Source: Stenotrophomonas sp. UBA2302
GTDB taxonomy: Bacteria > Pseudomonadota > Gammaproteobacteria > Xanthomonadales > Xanthomonadaceae
Reading direction: 5' to 3'
Length of the DNA: 31,593 bases
Assembly: GCA_002345545.1 (NCBI GenBank)
Contig: DDVW01000066.1
Span: forward strand, 1-31,593
In this document: positions 13,547 through 20,358 of the stretch, in pieces
Layout: the number at the start of each line of letters is the position of its first letter
Numbering within the stretch: the stretch's first letter is position 1
Program-made: the position numbers and the translations under genes
Notes under the pieces: generated by a model
What the model saw: only the letters and a program-made list of their open reading frames with translations
The model's database searches: none
What the model was told of the DNA's origin: nothing

Positions 13547-14613
13547 TGATGACCCGGCAAAGCGCACGCGCCGGCATACACAAAGGCCACGCTTTGCCGC
13601 GCCCGGGTGAAGGCTACGTAGTACTTCGGTGGCGCGGTGATGCGCGCCGCATCGGCCGTGCGCAGGTACTGCGTCAACGGCCCATTGGGGAAGATAAGGA
13701 CCCGACTGTAGGTGCGGCCCTTGCTCTGCCCGAAGTTCACCGCAGGCATTCCGTCGCAGGTTTGCCGCCGGTCATGCCGGAGCACGGTAGGGGCAAACTC
13801 CTGCATGTACGCGGCAACATCCCCTGGAGCGACGAGGAAGATGCCATCGTGCCCGGTGACCTCGCCATTGCCTGATTCGGTGCGGGGCATCTGCGGATAG
13901 AGCGTGTCAGCCATATCGCACAGGGCCTGGACGCAGCGCAGACTGATGAGACGGTGGTCGAGCTGGCATAAGCCGTCCGACTCCCAGATCTGGAACAACG
14001 CCGCCAAGTTCGGTCCGCGATATTGACTATGCCTTTGCGCATAGTTGGTGGCATACGTCGCCTGGCGCGTATCACCCACCAACGTGATGGCGATATCGCT
14101 CTTCAACAGCCGCTCGACCAGATCCAGATCAAAGCCGGCCAGGTCCTGAACTTCGTCGATGTAGAGCTCGTCGTACATGGCCGCCAGGCGTGCGATGACC
14201 TGACCTTGGGTCAGCTCATCGCAGCGCACAGCAAAGTCGGCGGCCCGGTCCGAATACATCCGGTTGCCTGCCAGGTAGTGGCGCGCCACCTGGGTGCGTG
14301 GAGCCCGGTTGTTGGTGACACCTTCTACGAACAGGATGGTCTCGATACGAGGCTCAGGGCACAGTGCCGCCTGGTACGGGCGGATGCACTGGCGCAGCAG
14401 GAAGCCATACCAGCTGTGCAAGGTGACATGCGCGGGGACCGCACCGGCGTGGACCTCAAACGAGCGCCGGATCTCTTCTAGATTCTCCAGCGTATAGGTA
14501 ATAATCGCGATGCGACGCTCGGGCCGCTCCAAGGCCTGCCGGACCAGCAACGTGGTCTTGCCCGATCCGGCCGCTGAGAGCAGGACCCGGTTAGGTGATG
14601 GCACGCTGGACAT
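13516..14613 (-). CDS. Short UvrD-like SF1 helicase, Gabija GajB-like
   Basis: This predicted superfamily-1 DNA helicase/ATPase acts with the upstream OLD-family nuclease in an anti-phage pair. Visible motifs are Walker A AAGSGKTT (K19), motif II YIDEVQD (D153/E154), motif III GDTRQATY, GQSKGRTYSRVLIF (motif V region) and KYYVAFTRARQ (motif VI). At 365 aa it is shorter than GajB (about 490), with little room for the 1B/2B insertions, so it may be a minimal helicase or a nucleotide sensor. It overlaps the preceding gene by 23 nt on the same strand, which indicates coupled expression. In Gabija the helicase-like subunit senses DNA ends or nucleotides and activates GajA. Other OLD-helicase pairs exist, so the name is provisional. 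Confidence 0.78.
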   Translation of the reverse strand: MSSVPSPNRVLLSAAGSGKTTLLVRQALERPERRIAIITYTLENLEEIRRSFEVHAGAVPAHVTLHSWYGFLLRQCIRPYQAALCPEPRIETILFVEGVTNNRAPRTQVARHYLAGNRMYSDRAADFAVRCDELTQGQVIARLAAMYDELYIDEVQDLAGFDLDLVERLLKSDIAITLVGDTRQATYATNYAQRHSQYRGPNLAALFQIWESDGLCQLDHRLISLRCVQALCDMADTLYPQMPRTESGNGEVTGHDGIFLVAPGDVAAYMQEFAPTVLRHDRRQTCDGMPAVNFGQSKGRTYSRVLIFPNGPLTQYLRTADAARITAPPKYYVAFTRARQSVAFVYAGACALPGHQLYAPASADA

Positions 14614-16171
14614 AGTCCGGGAACCTGATCGAGTGCGGGCTGTTGAAGATTGCCAGGGCCGTGTCGGTCTTGTGACCTTTCATGTACTTGAGCAACGCTA
14701 CCTCATCGGCGAAGGTCTTGCCCAGCACGGTGTTGAGCTCAGCCAGCGAGTTGGCTTTGATCAGCTGCTCTTCCAGCGATGGGGCACTTTCGTCGGAATC
14801 GTAGTAGATCGCGGTAAGGTGCTCGGCGTAGCGAGCCTGCACAACGGCGATGTCGCCATCGTTGTCGGTGATCACCTTGGCCTGAATTTTCAGCCGATCT
14901 GCAATCTGCAAGAAGCGTTTGAATGCCAGCGATTTGACCGAGATGATGTCCACGCCATGGGCCATCGGCGCCACGCCGTGGTGGTCGCTGTAAGCACGCT
15001 GCACGATCAGCTCATCGGACGGCCCTTCCACCAGGATCGCCTGTTTGGCCAGGATCAGCCGCAGCGTGTCGTGGCCAGGCAGCTTCATGAAATAGTCGTG
15101 CGTATCGGATGGCAGCTGGTCCAGCTTCATCTGGCCCTGCGCACTGAACAGGATCACGTTGTCCACGCCCAGCTTGTTCAACACGAAGCTGCTATGGGTG
15201 GCGATGATTACCTGCTGGGCGGTTGAGAGGGCCGCAATCCTGTCGATCAGCTGGGTCATGCTGGAGAAGGACAGATGGTTCTCTGGCTCCTCAATCAGCA
15301 GCACGTGGGCGGCCCCGGCCGCGTGCATGGCCAGCTTCATCTTCACCGCGCTCTGTTCACCTTTGCCGGCCTGGGTGAAGGGGAGCTCATCCAGGTACGG
15401 TGACAAGCTGGTTTCCCACGTTGAGCGCGGCGATGTGTCCACCCCCACCGTGAGCGCCCGGTGGCTGATGTCCCCGGTATGCTCGGTGAGATAGGCATTG
15501 ATGGCCGCCACATCGGCTTCTTCGGAAAAACTCTGCCGCATGCGGCGGAAGCTCAGCGACAGCGAGACGCGTTGCGCAGGCGTCAGTGCCTGCTCGATGA
15601 TGCCGGCGATATAGCGATCGGCACCGGACAAGGTCTTGATGCCGTGCGTGTCGATGATGGTCGAGTCGAACGGAATACTGCGGGCGGTAACGCCATTGTT
15701 GGCAAAGGAGTACCAGCGCACCGTGTAGTACTCCACCGGCAGGCTGACCGCGCCCTGGTGCTGCTGCAGGTAGGCGTTGAACTCCTCGCGGTAGTCGTCG
15801 TTGAGCTCGACCAGCAGCCGGATGCCAGCGGTATCCAAGCGCAACGAGTTGTTGGTGCCGCGCAACGAGGCCAGCGCGGCGTCTCCTCCCAGATACGCTT
15901 CGATGGAGATCCGCGGCGGCGAGGCCGGCTTGCCCGCTGCAAGCGCCGCCAAGTACTCCTGCACCGTCGGCTGATGGAACAAGTAGGGCGTGAGCTCGTA
16001 GGCGAGGTTGCGCCCATGCAACTGGCCGGTGACCACCGCGTGGATGGCCTCCAGCAGGGTGGACTTGCCAACCTCGTTGTCGCCCACCACTAAGTTCATG
16101 TGAGCGTTGAGGGGCAGGTCCAGATGGCGAAACGACTTGAAGTTGTCGATGACGATGCGTTCGATCGGCAT
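14591..16171 (-). CDS. OLD-family ATPase/TOPRIM nuclease, Gabija GajA-like
   Basis: An ABC-type AAA ATPase is fused to a TOPRIM endonuclease domain. Counted from ATG 16171: Walker A GDNEVGKST (K36), signature GKGEQSAVKMKL, Walker B LLIEEPEN (E294/E295) and the switch His in ATHSSF. The TOPRIM part has E382 in VEGPSDE and the metal-binding DNDGD (D436, D438, D440). The layout and 526 aa length fit class 2 OLD nucleases such as GajA, which nick invading DNA when the ATPase is released from NTP inhibition. AAAGGA lies 7-8 nt before 16171, so MPIERIVIDNFKSF is preferred over the ATG at 16192. It is the first gene of the defence pair, divergent from the TnpT-like gene. Confidence 0.82.
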   Translation of the reverse strand: MPIERIVIDNFKSFRHLDLPLNAHMNLVVGDNEVGKSTLLEAIHAVVTGQLHGRNLAYELTPYLFHQPTVQEYLAALAAGKPASPPRISIEAYLGGDAALASLRGTNNSLRLDTAGIRLLVELNDDYREEFNAYLQQHQGAVSLPVEYYTVRWYSFANNGVTARSIPFDSTIIDTHGIKTLSGADRYIAGIIEQALTPAQRVSLSLSFRRMRQSFSEEADVAAINAYLTEHTGDISHRALTVGVDTSPRSTWETSLSPYLDELPFTQAGKGEQSAVKMKLAMHAAGAAHVLLIEEPENHLSFSSMTQLIDRIAALSTAQQVIIATHSSFVLNKLGVDNVILFSAQGQMKLDQLPSDTHDYFMKLPGHDTLRLILAKQAILVEGPSDELIVQRAYSDHHGVAPMAHGVDIISVKSLAFKRFLQIADRLKIQAKVITDNDGDIAVVQARYAEHLTAIYYDSDESAPSLEEQLIKANSLAELNTVLGKTFADEVALLKYMKGHKTDTALAIFNSPHSIRFPDYVQRAIT

Positions 16172-16324
16172 GCACAGTCCTTTGATGGCCAACGAGCTCG
16201 GCGGCGGAGCCTACCCGCACCTGGCTGGCCTCCTTTCCGCTCTGGGCCATACTACCCAGCGATCGTCGGTCCTGGGCGGTTTCGTACTGTTTGGGTGGCT
16301 GGGAAGGGCCGGAATGGGCATTAC

Positions 16325-16349
16325 GCGGGATAATTCAATATTATCCCGC
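16325..16349. repeat. Perfect palindrome, candidate recombinase core site
   Basis: Ten-base arms GCGGGATAAT (16325-16334) and ATTATCCCGC (16340-16349) are perfectly inverted around TCAAT. Read as 9-bp arms with a 7-bp centre, this has the geometry of a tyrosine-recombinase crossover site. It lies in the AT-rich region upstream of the TnpT-like gene, where Tn4651-type elements carry their resolution site. No T-tract follows it, so a terminator for the region is less likely. It could also be an operator. Confidence 0.5.
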
Positions 16350-16385
16350 CTGAAATTAGGACCGACATGCCGATCTATCCACCCG

Positions 16386-16424
16386 TTGAGTAGTACGTAA
16401 TTACATGGTATGTAATACATTACG
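16386..16424 (+). promoter_or_regulatory. Promoter with overlapping operator dyad upstream of tnpT-like gene
   Basis: TTGAGT (16386-16391) is followed after 17 nt by TATGTA (16409-16414), a good sigma-70 pair. The -10 box sits inside an inverted repeat TACAT/GGT/ATGTA (16402-16414), flanked by CGTAAT (16396-16401) and ATTACG (16419-16424). The layout suggests autorepression by the downstream KfrA-type protein, as known for KfrA itself. Confidence 0.6.
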
Positions 16425-16443
16425 AAATAACCGGAGAGGACGC

Positions 16444-17496
16444 ATGGCTCGGTCTGGCTTGTACAAAAGCGATGTGCAGCGTGCCCGGGACAGCCTCCGG
16501 GCCGAAGGCAAGAACCCCTCGGTAGACGCCGTCCGCGTGGCGCTGGGCAACACGGGGTCCAAAACCACCATCCACCGCTACCTGAAGGAGCTGGAAGAGG
16601 AGGAAGGGCAAGGCCCAGGCGCCAAAATCGCGATCAGCGACGCCCTGCAGGACTTGGTGGGTCGTCTGGCCGAACGGCTGCATGTCGAGGCCGAAACGAT
16701 GGTGGCGCAGGCACAGGAACGGTTCCAGGCCGAGCTGCACGAGCGCACCCAAGCCCTGGAACAGGCCCGGCAAGAGGCCGGGAACCTCAGTGTGCAGCTT
16801 CAGCGCACCGAGACAGCTCTGCAGACAGAACGCGAGGCGAGCGAAGCCGCCAAGGGCGAGGTGGCCAGCCGCACCGCCGAGGTAGCACAACTGCAGGAAC
16901 GCATTGCGGGCCTCACGGCGCGGCTGGCAGAGCACGAAAGCCACGCACGCTCCCTGGAGCAGAAGCACGAGCATGCCAGGGAAGCCCTTGAGCACTACCG
17001 CACCTCGGTCAAAGACCAGCGCGACCAGGAGCAGCGTCGGCATGAGCACCAGGTGCAGGAACTGCAGGTCGCCTTGCGCCAGGCCAACGAGGCATTGACC
17101 GCCAAGAACCATGATCTGGTGCAGCTCAACCGGGAAAACGGCCAGTGGCTGGAGCGTCACACTCGACTGGAAAAGGAGGTGGCGCAGCTGCGCCAGACCA
17201 TCCAGGCGCAACAGGGCGAGCTCGATACGCTGCGCCTGACGGCGGCCGAATACCAGGCGCTGCAGGTGCGCTGGGGCCAAGACACTCAGGCATTGGAAGT
17301 GGCTCGACAAGAGCTCGTGCAAGCCCGGACCGAGCTGGTCCAAGAGCGCGAACGACGCGAGCACGCCGAGGCGCAGACTCTGCGCGCCACCGTGCGCCTG
17401 AGCACCCTGGAGCCGCTGTTGGCCCAGCTGCAGCCGGCCAGTGCCGGAGGCAAGGGCGCCAAGCGGGTCTCATCGGAAGAGACGCCGGGGTCATAG
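16444..17496 (+). CDS. KfrA/TnpT-like DNA-binding coiled-coil protein
   Basis: The 350 aa protein has an N-terminal KfrA_N-type DNA-binding domain, residues 1-55 (LYKSDVQRARDSLRAEGK, then VDAVRVALGNTGSKTTIHRYL). A very long Glu/Gln/Arg-rich coiled coil runs from about 75 to 330, and a short tail follows. KfrA of plasmids is a self-repressing filament-forming protein. TnpT of Tn4651 is a coiled-coil protein that binds the resolution site and helps TnpS. Association with a Tn3-family transposon favours the second role. ATG 16444 has GGAGAGGA 5 nt ahead of it. The upstream region holds a promoter with operator and a palindrome. The tnpS-like partner lies 10 kb away rather than next door. Confidence 0.75.
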   Translation: MARSGLYKSDVQRARDSLRAEGKNPSVDAVRVALGNTGSKTTIHRYLKELEEEEGQGPGAKIAISDALQDLVGRLAERLHVEAETMVAQAQERFQAELHERTQALEQARQEAGNLSVQLQRTETALQTEREASEAAKGEVASRTAEVAQLQERIAGLTARLAEHESHARSLEQKHEHAREALEHYRTSVKDQRDQEQRRHEHQVQELQVALRQANEALTAKNHDLVQLNRENGQWLERHTRLEKEVAQLRQTIQAQQGELDTLRLTAAEYQALQVRWGQDTQALEVARQELVQARTELVQERERREHAEAQTLRATVRLSTLEPLLAQLQPASAGGKGAKRVSSEETPGS

Positions 17497-17520
17497 CCTA
17501 GGAAGAGAACATCAGGCGCC
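17487..17520 (+). repeat. GGGGTCAT start resembling a Tn3-family terminal repeat (tentative)
   Basis: From 17487 the sequence GGGGTCATAGCCTAGGAAG recalls Tn3-family inverted-repeat ends, which begin GGGGTC or GGGGTTATGCC. It overlaps the last codons of the TnpT-like gene and is oriented so that the element would extend to the right, the opposite of what the right end of the upstream transposon needs. No partner copy was found in the window, so this may be chance. Confidence 0.2.
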
Positions 17521-17541
17521 ACGATCGCAAGGAGCTTTGCC

Positions 17542-17901
17542 ATGAGCGTAGTCACCACCACACCCCCGGAAATCACCCGTGCGGTGCGGCGCTTAATCGA
17601 TTCGGTCGTGCGCGGCGCAGAACCGGTCTATCTCGATGTACAGCCGGAAGCTGACGCGATCGTGCACGAGTGCTTTCCCAACGTGCAGGCCAAGGTCGCG
17701 CGGGATGGCGGCCAGATGCTGTGCGGTTGGCAGCTGTGGGAATGGCCCCACGTGCTGGTGGAAGCAGAATTCCATGCGGTGTGGGTCAGCCCCGCAGGGG
17801 AAATGATCGACATCACGCCAAAGCCCGAAGGCGAGAGGCGCATTCTCTTCGTGCCGGATCCGCGAAGACGCTACGAGGGCCTGGGCATCGACCTGTTGTG
17901 A
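17542..17901 (+). CDS. Conserved small protein of unknown function
   Basis: This soluble 119 aa protein has no signal peptide. The central block ECFPNVQAKVARDGGQMLCGWQLWEWPHVLVEAEFHAVWVSPAGEMIDITPKP is rich in Trp, Cys and His, in a pattern I associate with short proteins often labelled SecC-like zinc chelation proteins. The C-terminal part has the repeated form ...RRILFVPDPRRRY. AAGGAG lies 7 nt before the ATG. Its stop overlaps the GTG start of the ATP-grasp-like gene as GTGA, so the two are probably one operon. Whether it belongs to the transposon on its left or the metabolic cassette on its right is unclear. No function is assigned. Confidence 0.7.
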   Translation: MSVVTTTPPEITRAVRRLIDSVVRGAEPVYLDVQPEADAIVHECFPNVQAKVARDGGQMLCGWQLWEWPHVLVEAEFHAVWVSPAGEMIDITPKPEGERRILFVPDPRRRYEGLGIDLL

Positions 17902-19199
17902 TTGAACCGCGGACTCCGATAATAGTTGGACAGACAGGCTGCGAGATCGACTGTGCCACCCTGGAAAGCGCGCCGCTCAACCAGCGGTGTGCATGCGAAG
18001 TGGTCGACATCCTCCGTCTGCACGAGTCGATCCGGGGTGCCTTTCCGGAGTTCACGACTGATCCCGCCGTACACGCGCACTTATTTTCACCCTATGCCTT
18101 GTTCGTTGATCGGCCCGCGTTGGAGGCCATGGGACGAGTCGCGGCGGCGGTCTTCGACGTCGCAGGAAACCCGGGATATAGCCAACGGGTCCTGCAATGG
18201 GCCCCTGACATTGCAACCCATGATCCGGGTTCGGCGGGGGGCGTCCTGGGTCTGGACTTTCACCTGACGGTCGATGGGCCGCGGCTGATCGAGGTCAACA
18301 CCAATCCAGGCGGTCTGCTCCTCAATGCCTTGTTGCTCGATGCCGTGCGGTCTTGCGCGCCGCCAGCATGGGCCACCTGGACCAACGCGGCCCAAGCGCG
18401 TGATGCGGCCGTCACGGCCTGGATGGAGGATGCTCGGCAGCAATCCGGGCGCACGCCGTCGCGCCTGGCCATCGTGGACAGCACTCCGCGAGCGCAGTTC
18501 CTTTACCCCGAGTTTGAGCTGTACGCGAACGCGTTTCGGGACCATGGCGTGGACTGCGTGATCAGCGCTCCCGAGGATTTGTCGTTTGGTTCGGACGGGC
18601 TTGAGGATGCCCACGGTCGAATCGACACTGTCTACAACCGGTTGACCGATTTCGCGCTCGAGGATGCCTCGCATGCAGACATTCGTGAGGCTTACCTGGC
18701 AGGGGACGTCGCGCTGATGCCGCATCCCCGAGCACACGCGCTGTTTGCCGACAAGCGCAACCTTGCGGTGCTCGGGGACCCGGCTCTGCTCGGCGGGTTC
18801 GGGGTCGATGCGGGTTCGACGGCACTGCTGGGCCAGGTGATCCCGCCCACGGTCGAACTCGTGCCCGCGAACCGGGATGCGTTGTGGGCAGTGCGCAACG
18901 GATATTTCTTCAAGCCTGCAGCAGGGTTTGGCAGCCGTGGGAGTTATCGGGGCGACAAGTTGACCCGGCGGACTTGGGCGTCTATGGCGTCGGCGACCTA
19001 CATCGCACAGGCCTTCGCGCCACCGAGCATGCGGATCGTGCATGGGGGCCAGTCCCTCAAGGCGGATGTGCGCTGCTTCGCGTCCGAGGCGGGTGTCCTG
19101 TTGTTCGCGGCCAGGCTGTACCAGGGCCAGACCACGAACATGCGCACCCCCGGTGGTGGATTCGCAGCGGTGCTCACGTCGTCACGGATCGAGGAGTGA
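17898..19199 (+). CDS. ATP-grasp-like protein of unknown substrate
   Basis: The 433 aa protein is read from GTG 17898, which overlaps the previous stop as GTGA; the open frame extends further upstream only as a shadow. Ligase-like features are LIEVNTNPGG (E132, N134, N136) near the N-terminal third, FFKPAAGFGSRGSYRG (K339 and a Gly-rich loop) near residue 340, and LKADVRCF...LYQGQTTNMRTPGGG near the C-terminus. These resemble metal- and ATP-binding segments of ATP-grasp enzymes, but the E-x-N motif comes before the Gly-rich loop, which suggests a duplicated or circularly permuted fold. The reaction would be an ATP-dependent carboxylate-amine type ligation, with unknown substrate. It faces the acetate kinase gene tail-to-tail, 36 nt apart. 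Confidence 0.65.
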   Translation: MIEPRTPIIVGQTGCEIDCATLESAPLNQRCACEVVDILRLHESIRGAFPEFTTDPAVHAHLFSPYALFVDRPALEAMGRVAAAVFDVAGNPGYSQRVLQWAPDIATHDPGSAGGVLGLDFHLTVDGPRLIEVNTNPGGLLLNALLLDAVRSCAPPAWATWTNAAQARDAAVTAWMEDARQQSGRTPSRLAIVDSTPRAQFLYPEFELYANAFRDHGVDCVISAPEDLSFGSDGLEDAHGRIDTVYNRLTDFALEDASHADIREAYLAGDVALMPHPRAHALFADKRNLAVLGDPALLGGFGVDAGSTALLGQVIPPTVELVPANRDALWAVRNGYFFKPAAGFGSRGSYRGDKLTRRTWASMASATYIAQAFAPPSMRIVHGGQSLKADVRCFASEAGVLLFAARLYQGQTTNMRTPGGGFAAVLTSSRIEE

Positions 19200-19235
19200 T
19201 TCCCCACCGGAGCCGACCCTTGGGGCGTGTCGTGG

Positions 19236-20339
19236 CTACAGCCAGGCGAGTGCCGATCCAGCCAGTTCGCGCTCCTCATCGATCGCGACGTTCCATATGC
19301 TCGGCCCGCCCCCGCGGTCGATCCGCGTGGCTCCAGCATCGTTGACGTCAGGTGCCAGCGCCAGGCCGAGCCAGGCCAGTCGCGCGACGATGCGAGCCCG
19401 CAAAACCGGCGCGCGATGGCCGATGCCGCCGGAAAAGACGACATGGTCGAGACCGCCAATTGCCGTGGCCATGGCCGCGATGGACTGCGCAATCCGGACT
19501 GCAAAGAGCTCCACGGCAAGCTGGGCCTGCGGGCCGGGATCCGTCAGCAACACGCGCATGTCGCCATGGCCGGCGATTCCGGCAAGGCCTGCACTGCGGT
19601 ACAGGCCGTTTTCAAGCGCCTGCGCATCCAGGCGTTCATGCCTCAGCAGATACAGCAACGCGCCGGGATCGAGATCTCCGGAGCGGGTAGGGCTCGGGAT
19701 TCCACCCAGCGGAGTGAGCGCCATGGTGGTGTCGCGGCTGCGGCCGCCCTCGACGGCGCAGACGCTGCAGCCACCCCCCAGATGCGCGAAGACAGCGCGG
19801 CCCTTCAGGATTCCAGCGTCGTGGCTGGCCACTATGCGGAGCGCGGAGGCAAAGGCGAGTCCATGGAAACCGTAGCGGCGGATGCCCAGCGCATCCCATG
19901 CTTCAGGGACAGGCAAGCGCCGGCTCCAGGGCGCGAGCGACGCGTGGAAGTCGGTGTCGAAGGCCACGCCTTGGCGCGCGTGCGGCCAACGCATGCGCGC
20001 GGCACGCGCGAAAGCGAGGGCTACCGGCTGGTGCAAGGGTGCGAACGGCACCAATGCATCCAGTTTCGCGAGCACGGTTTCGTCGAGCTCGCGGGCGTCG
20101 TGCAGGTCACCGCCATGTACGATTCGGTGCACCACCACGTCGGGGCTGGGCGACGGCTCCGACAATGCCTCGAGCAGGGTGGCAAGGCGCTCCTGCGCAT
20201 CCACGCCGACTGGAATTTCGGCCCGGGAGCGCTCGAGCAGACGAGACTGCGCGCCGTGTCCCTCAGTGTTGAACAGATAGGACGCGCCCTTGAGGGTGGA
20301 CGAGCCAACGTTGAGTGCAAGAAGCCGGCGCGTGGTCAC
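19236..20339 (-). CDS. ackA: Acetate kinase
   Basis: Converts acetyl phosphate plus ADP to acetate plus ATP in the cytoplasm. Family motifs are present: NVGSSTLK near the start (N10, S13, K17), HRIVHGG, APLHQP, AFDTDFH, YGFHG, AHLGGGCSV and TRSGDLDPG, and FSGGIG near the C-terminus. HLGGG replaces the usual HLGNG. At 367 aa it is slightly shorter than E. coli AckA (400). GTG 20339 was chosen because VTTRRLLALNVGSS is the typical N-terminus; it begins 19 nt after the copper ATPase gene, and upstream residues are not conserved. It is the last gene of the minus-strand series and is the natural partner of the phosphoketolase-like gene, which would supply acetyl phosphate. Confidence 0.93.
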   Translation of the reverse strand: MTTRRLLALNVGSSTLKGASYLFNTEGHGAQSRLLERSRAEIPVGVDAQERLATLLEALSEPSPSPDVVVHRIVHGGDLHDARELDETVLAKLDALVPFAPLHQPVALAFARAARMRWPHARQGVAFDTDFHASLAPWSRRLPVPEAWDALGIRRYGFHGLAFASALRIVASHDAGILKGRAVFAHLGGGCSVCAVEGGRSRDTTMALTPLGGIPSPTRSGDLDPGALLYLLRHERLDAQALENGLYRSAGLAGIAGHGDMRVLLTDPGPQAQLAVELFAVRIAQSIAAMATAIGGLDHVVFSGGIGHRAPVLRARIVARLAWLGLALAPDVNDAGATRIDRGGGPSIWNVAIDEERELAGSALAWL

Positions 20340-20358
20340 AGGTGTCCCCGAATCATGT

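Noticed and set aside
16172..16192. Upstream ATG at 16192 as start of the OLD-family gene
   Set aside because: The ATG at 16171 has an AGGA at good spacing and gives the typical N-terminus directly before the first beta strand.
17670..17897. Upstream extension of the ATP-grasp-like frame
   Set aside because: It overlaps the 119 aa gene in another frame and its translation is Arg/Gly-rich shadow sequence. The GTGA overlap at 17898 is a better start.
19200..19235. CCCCA...TGGGG inverted repeat between ATP-grasp and ackA genes as terminator
   Set aside because: The stem is only 5 bp with a long unpaired centre and no T-tract.
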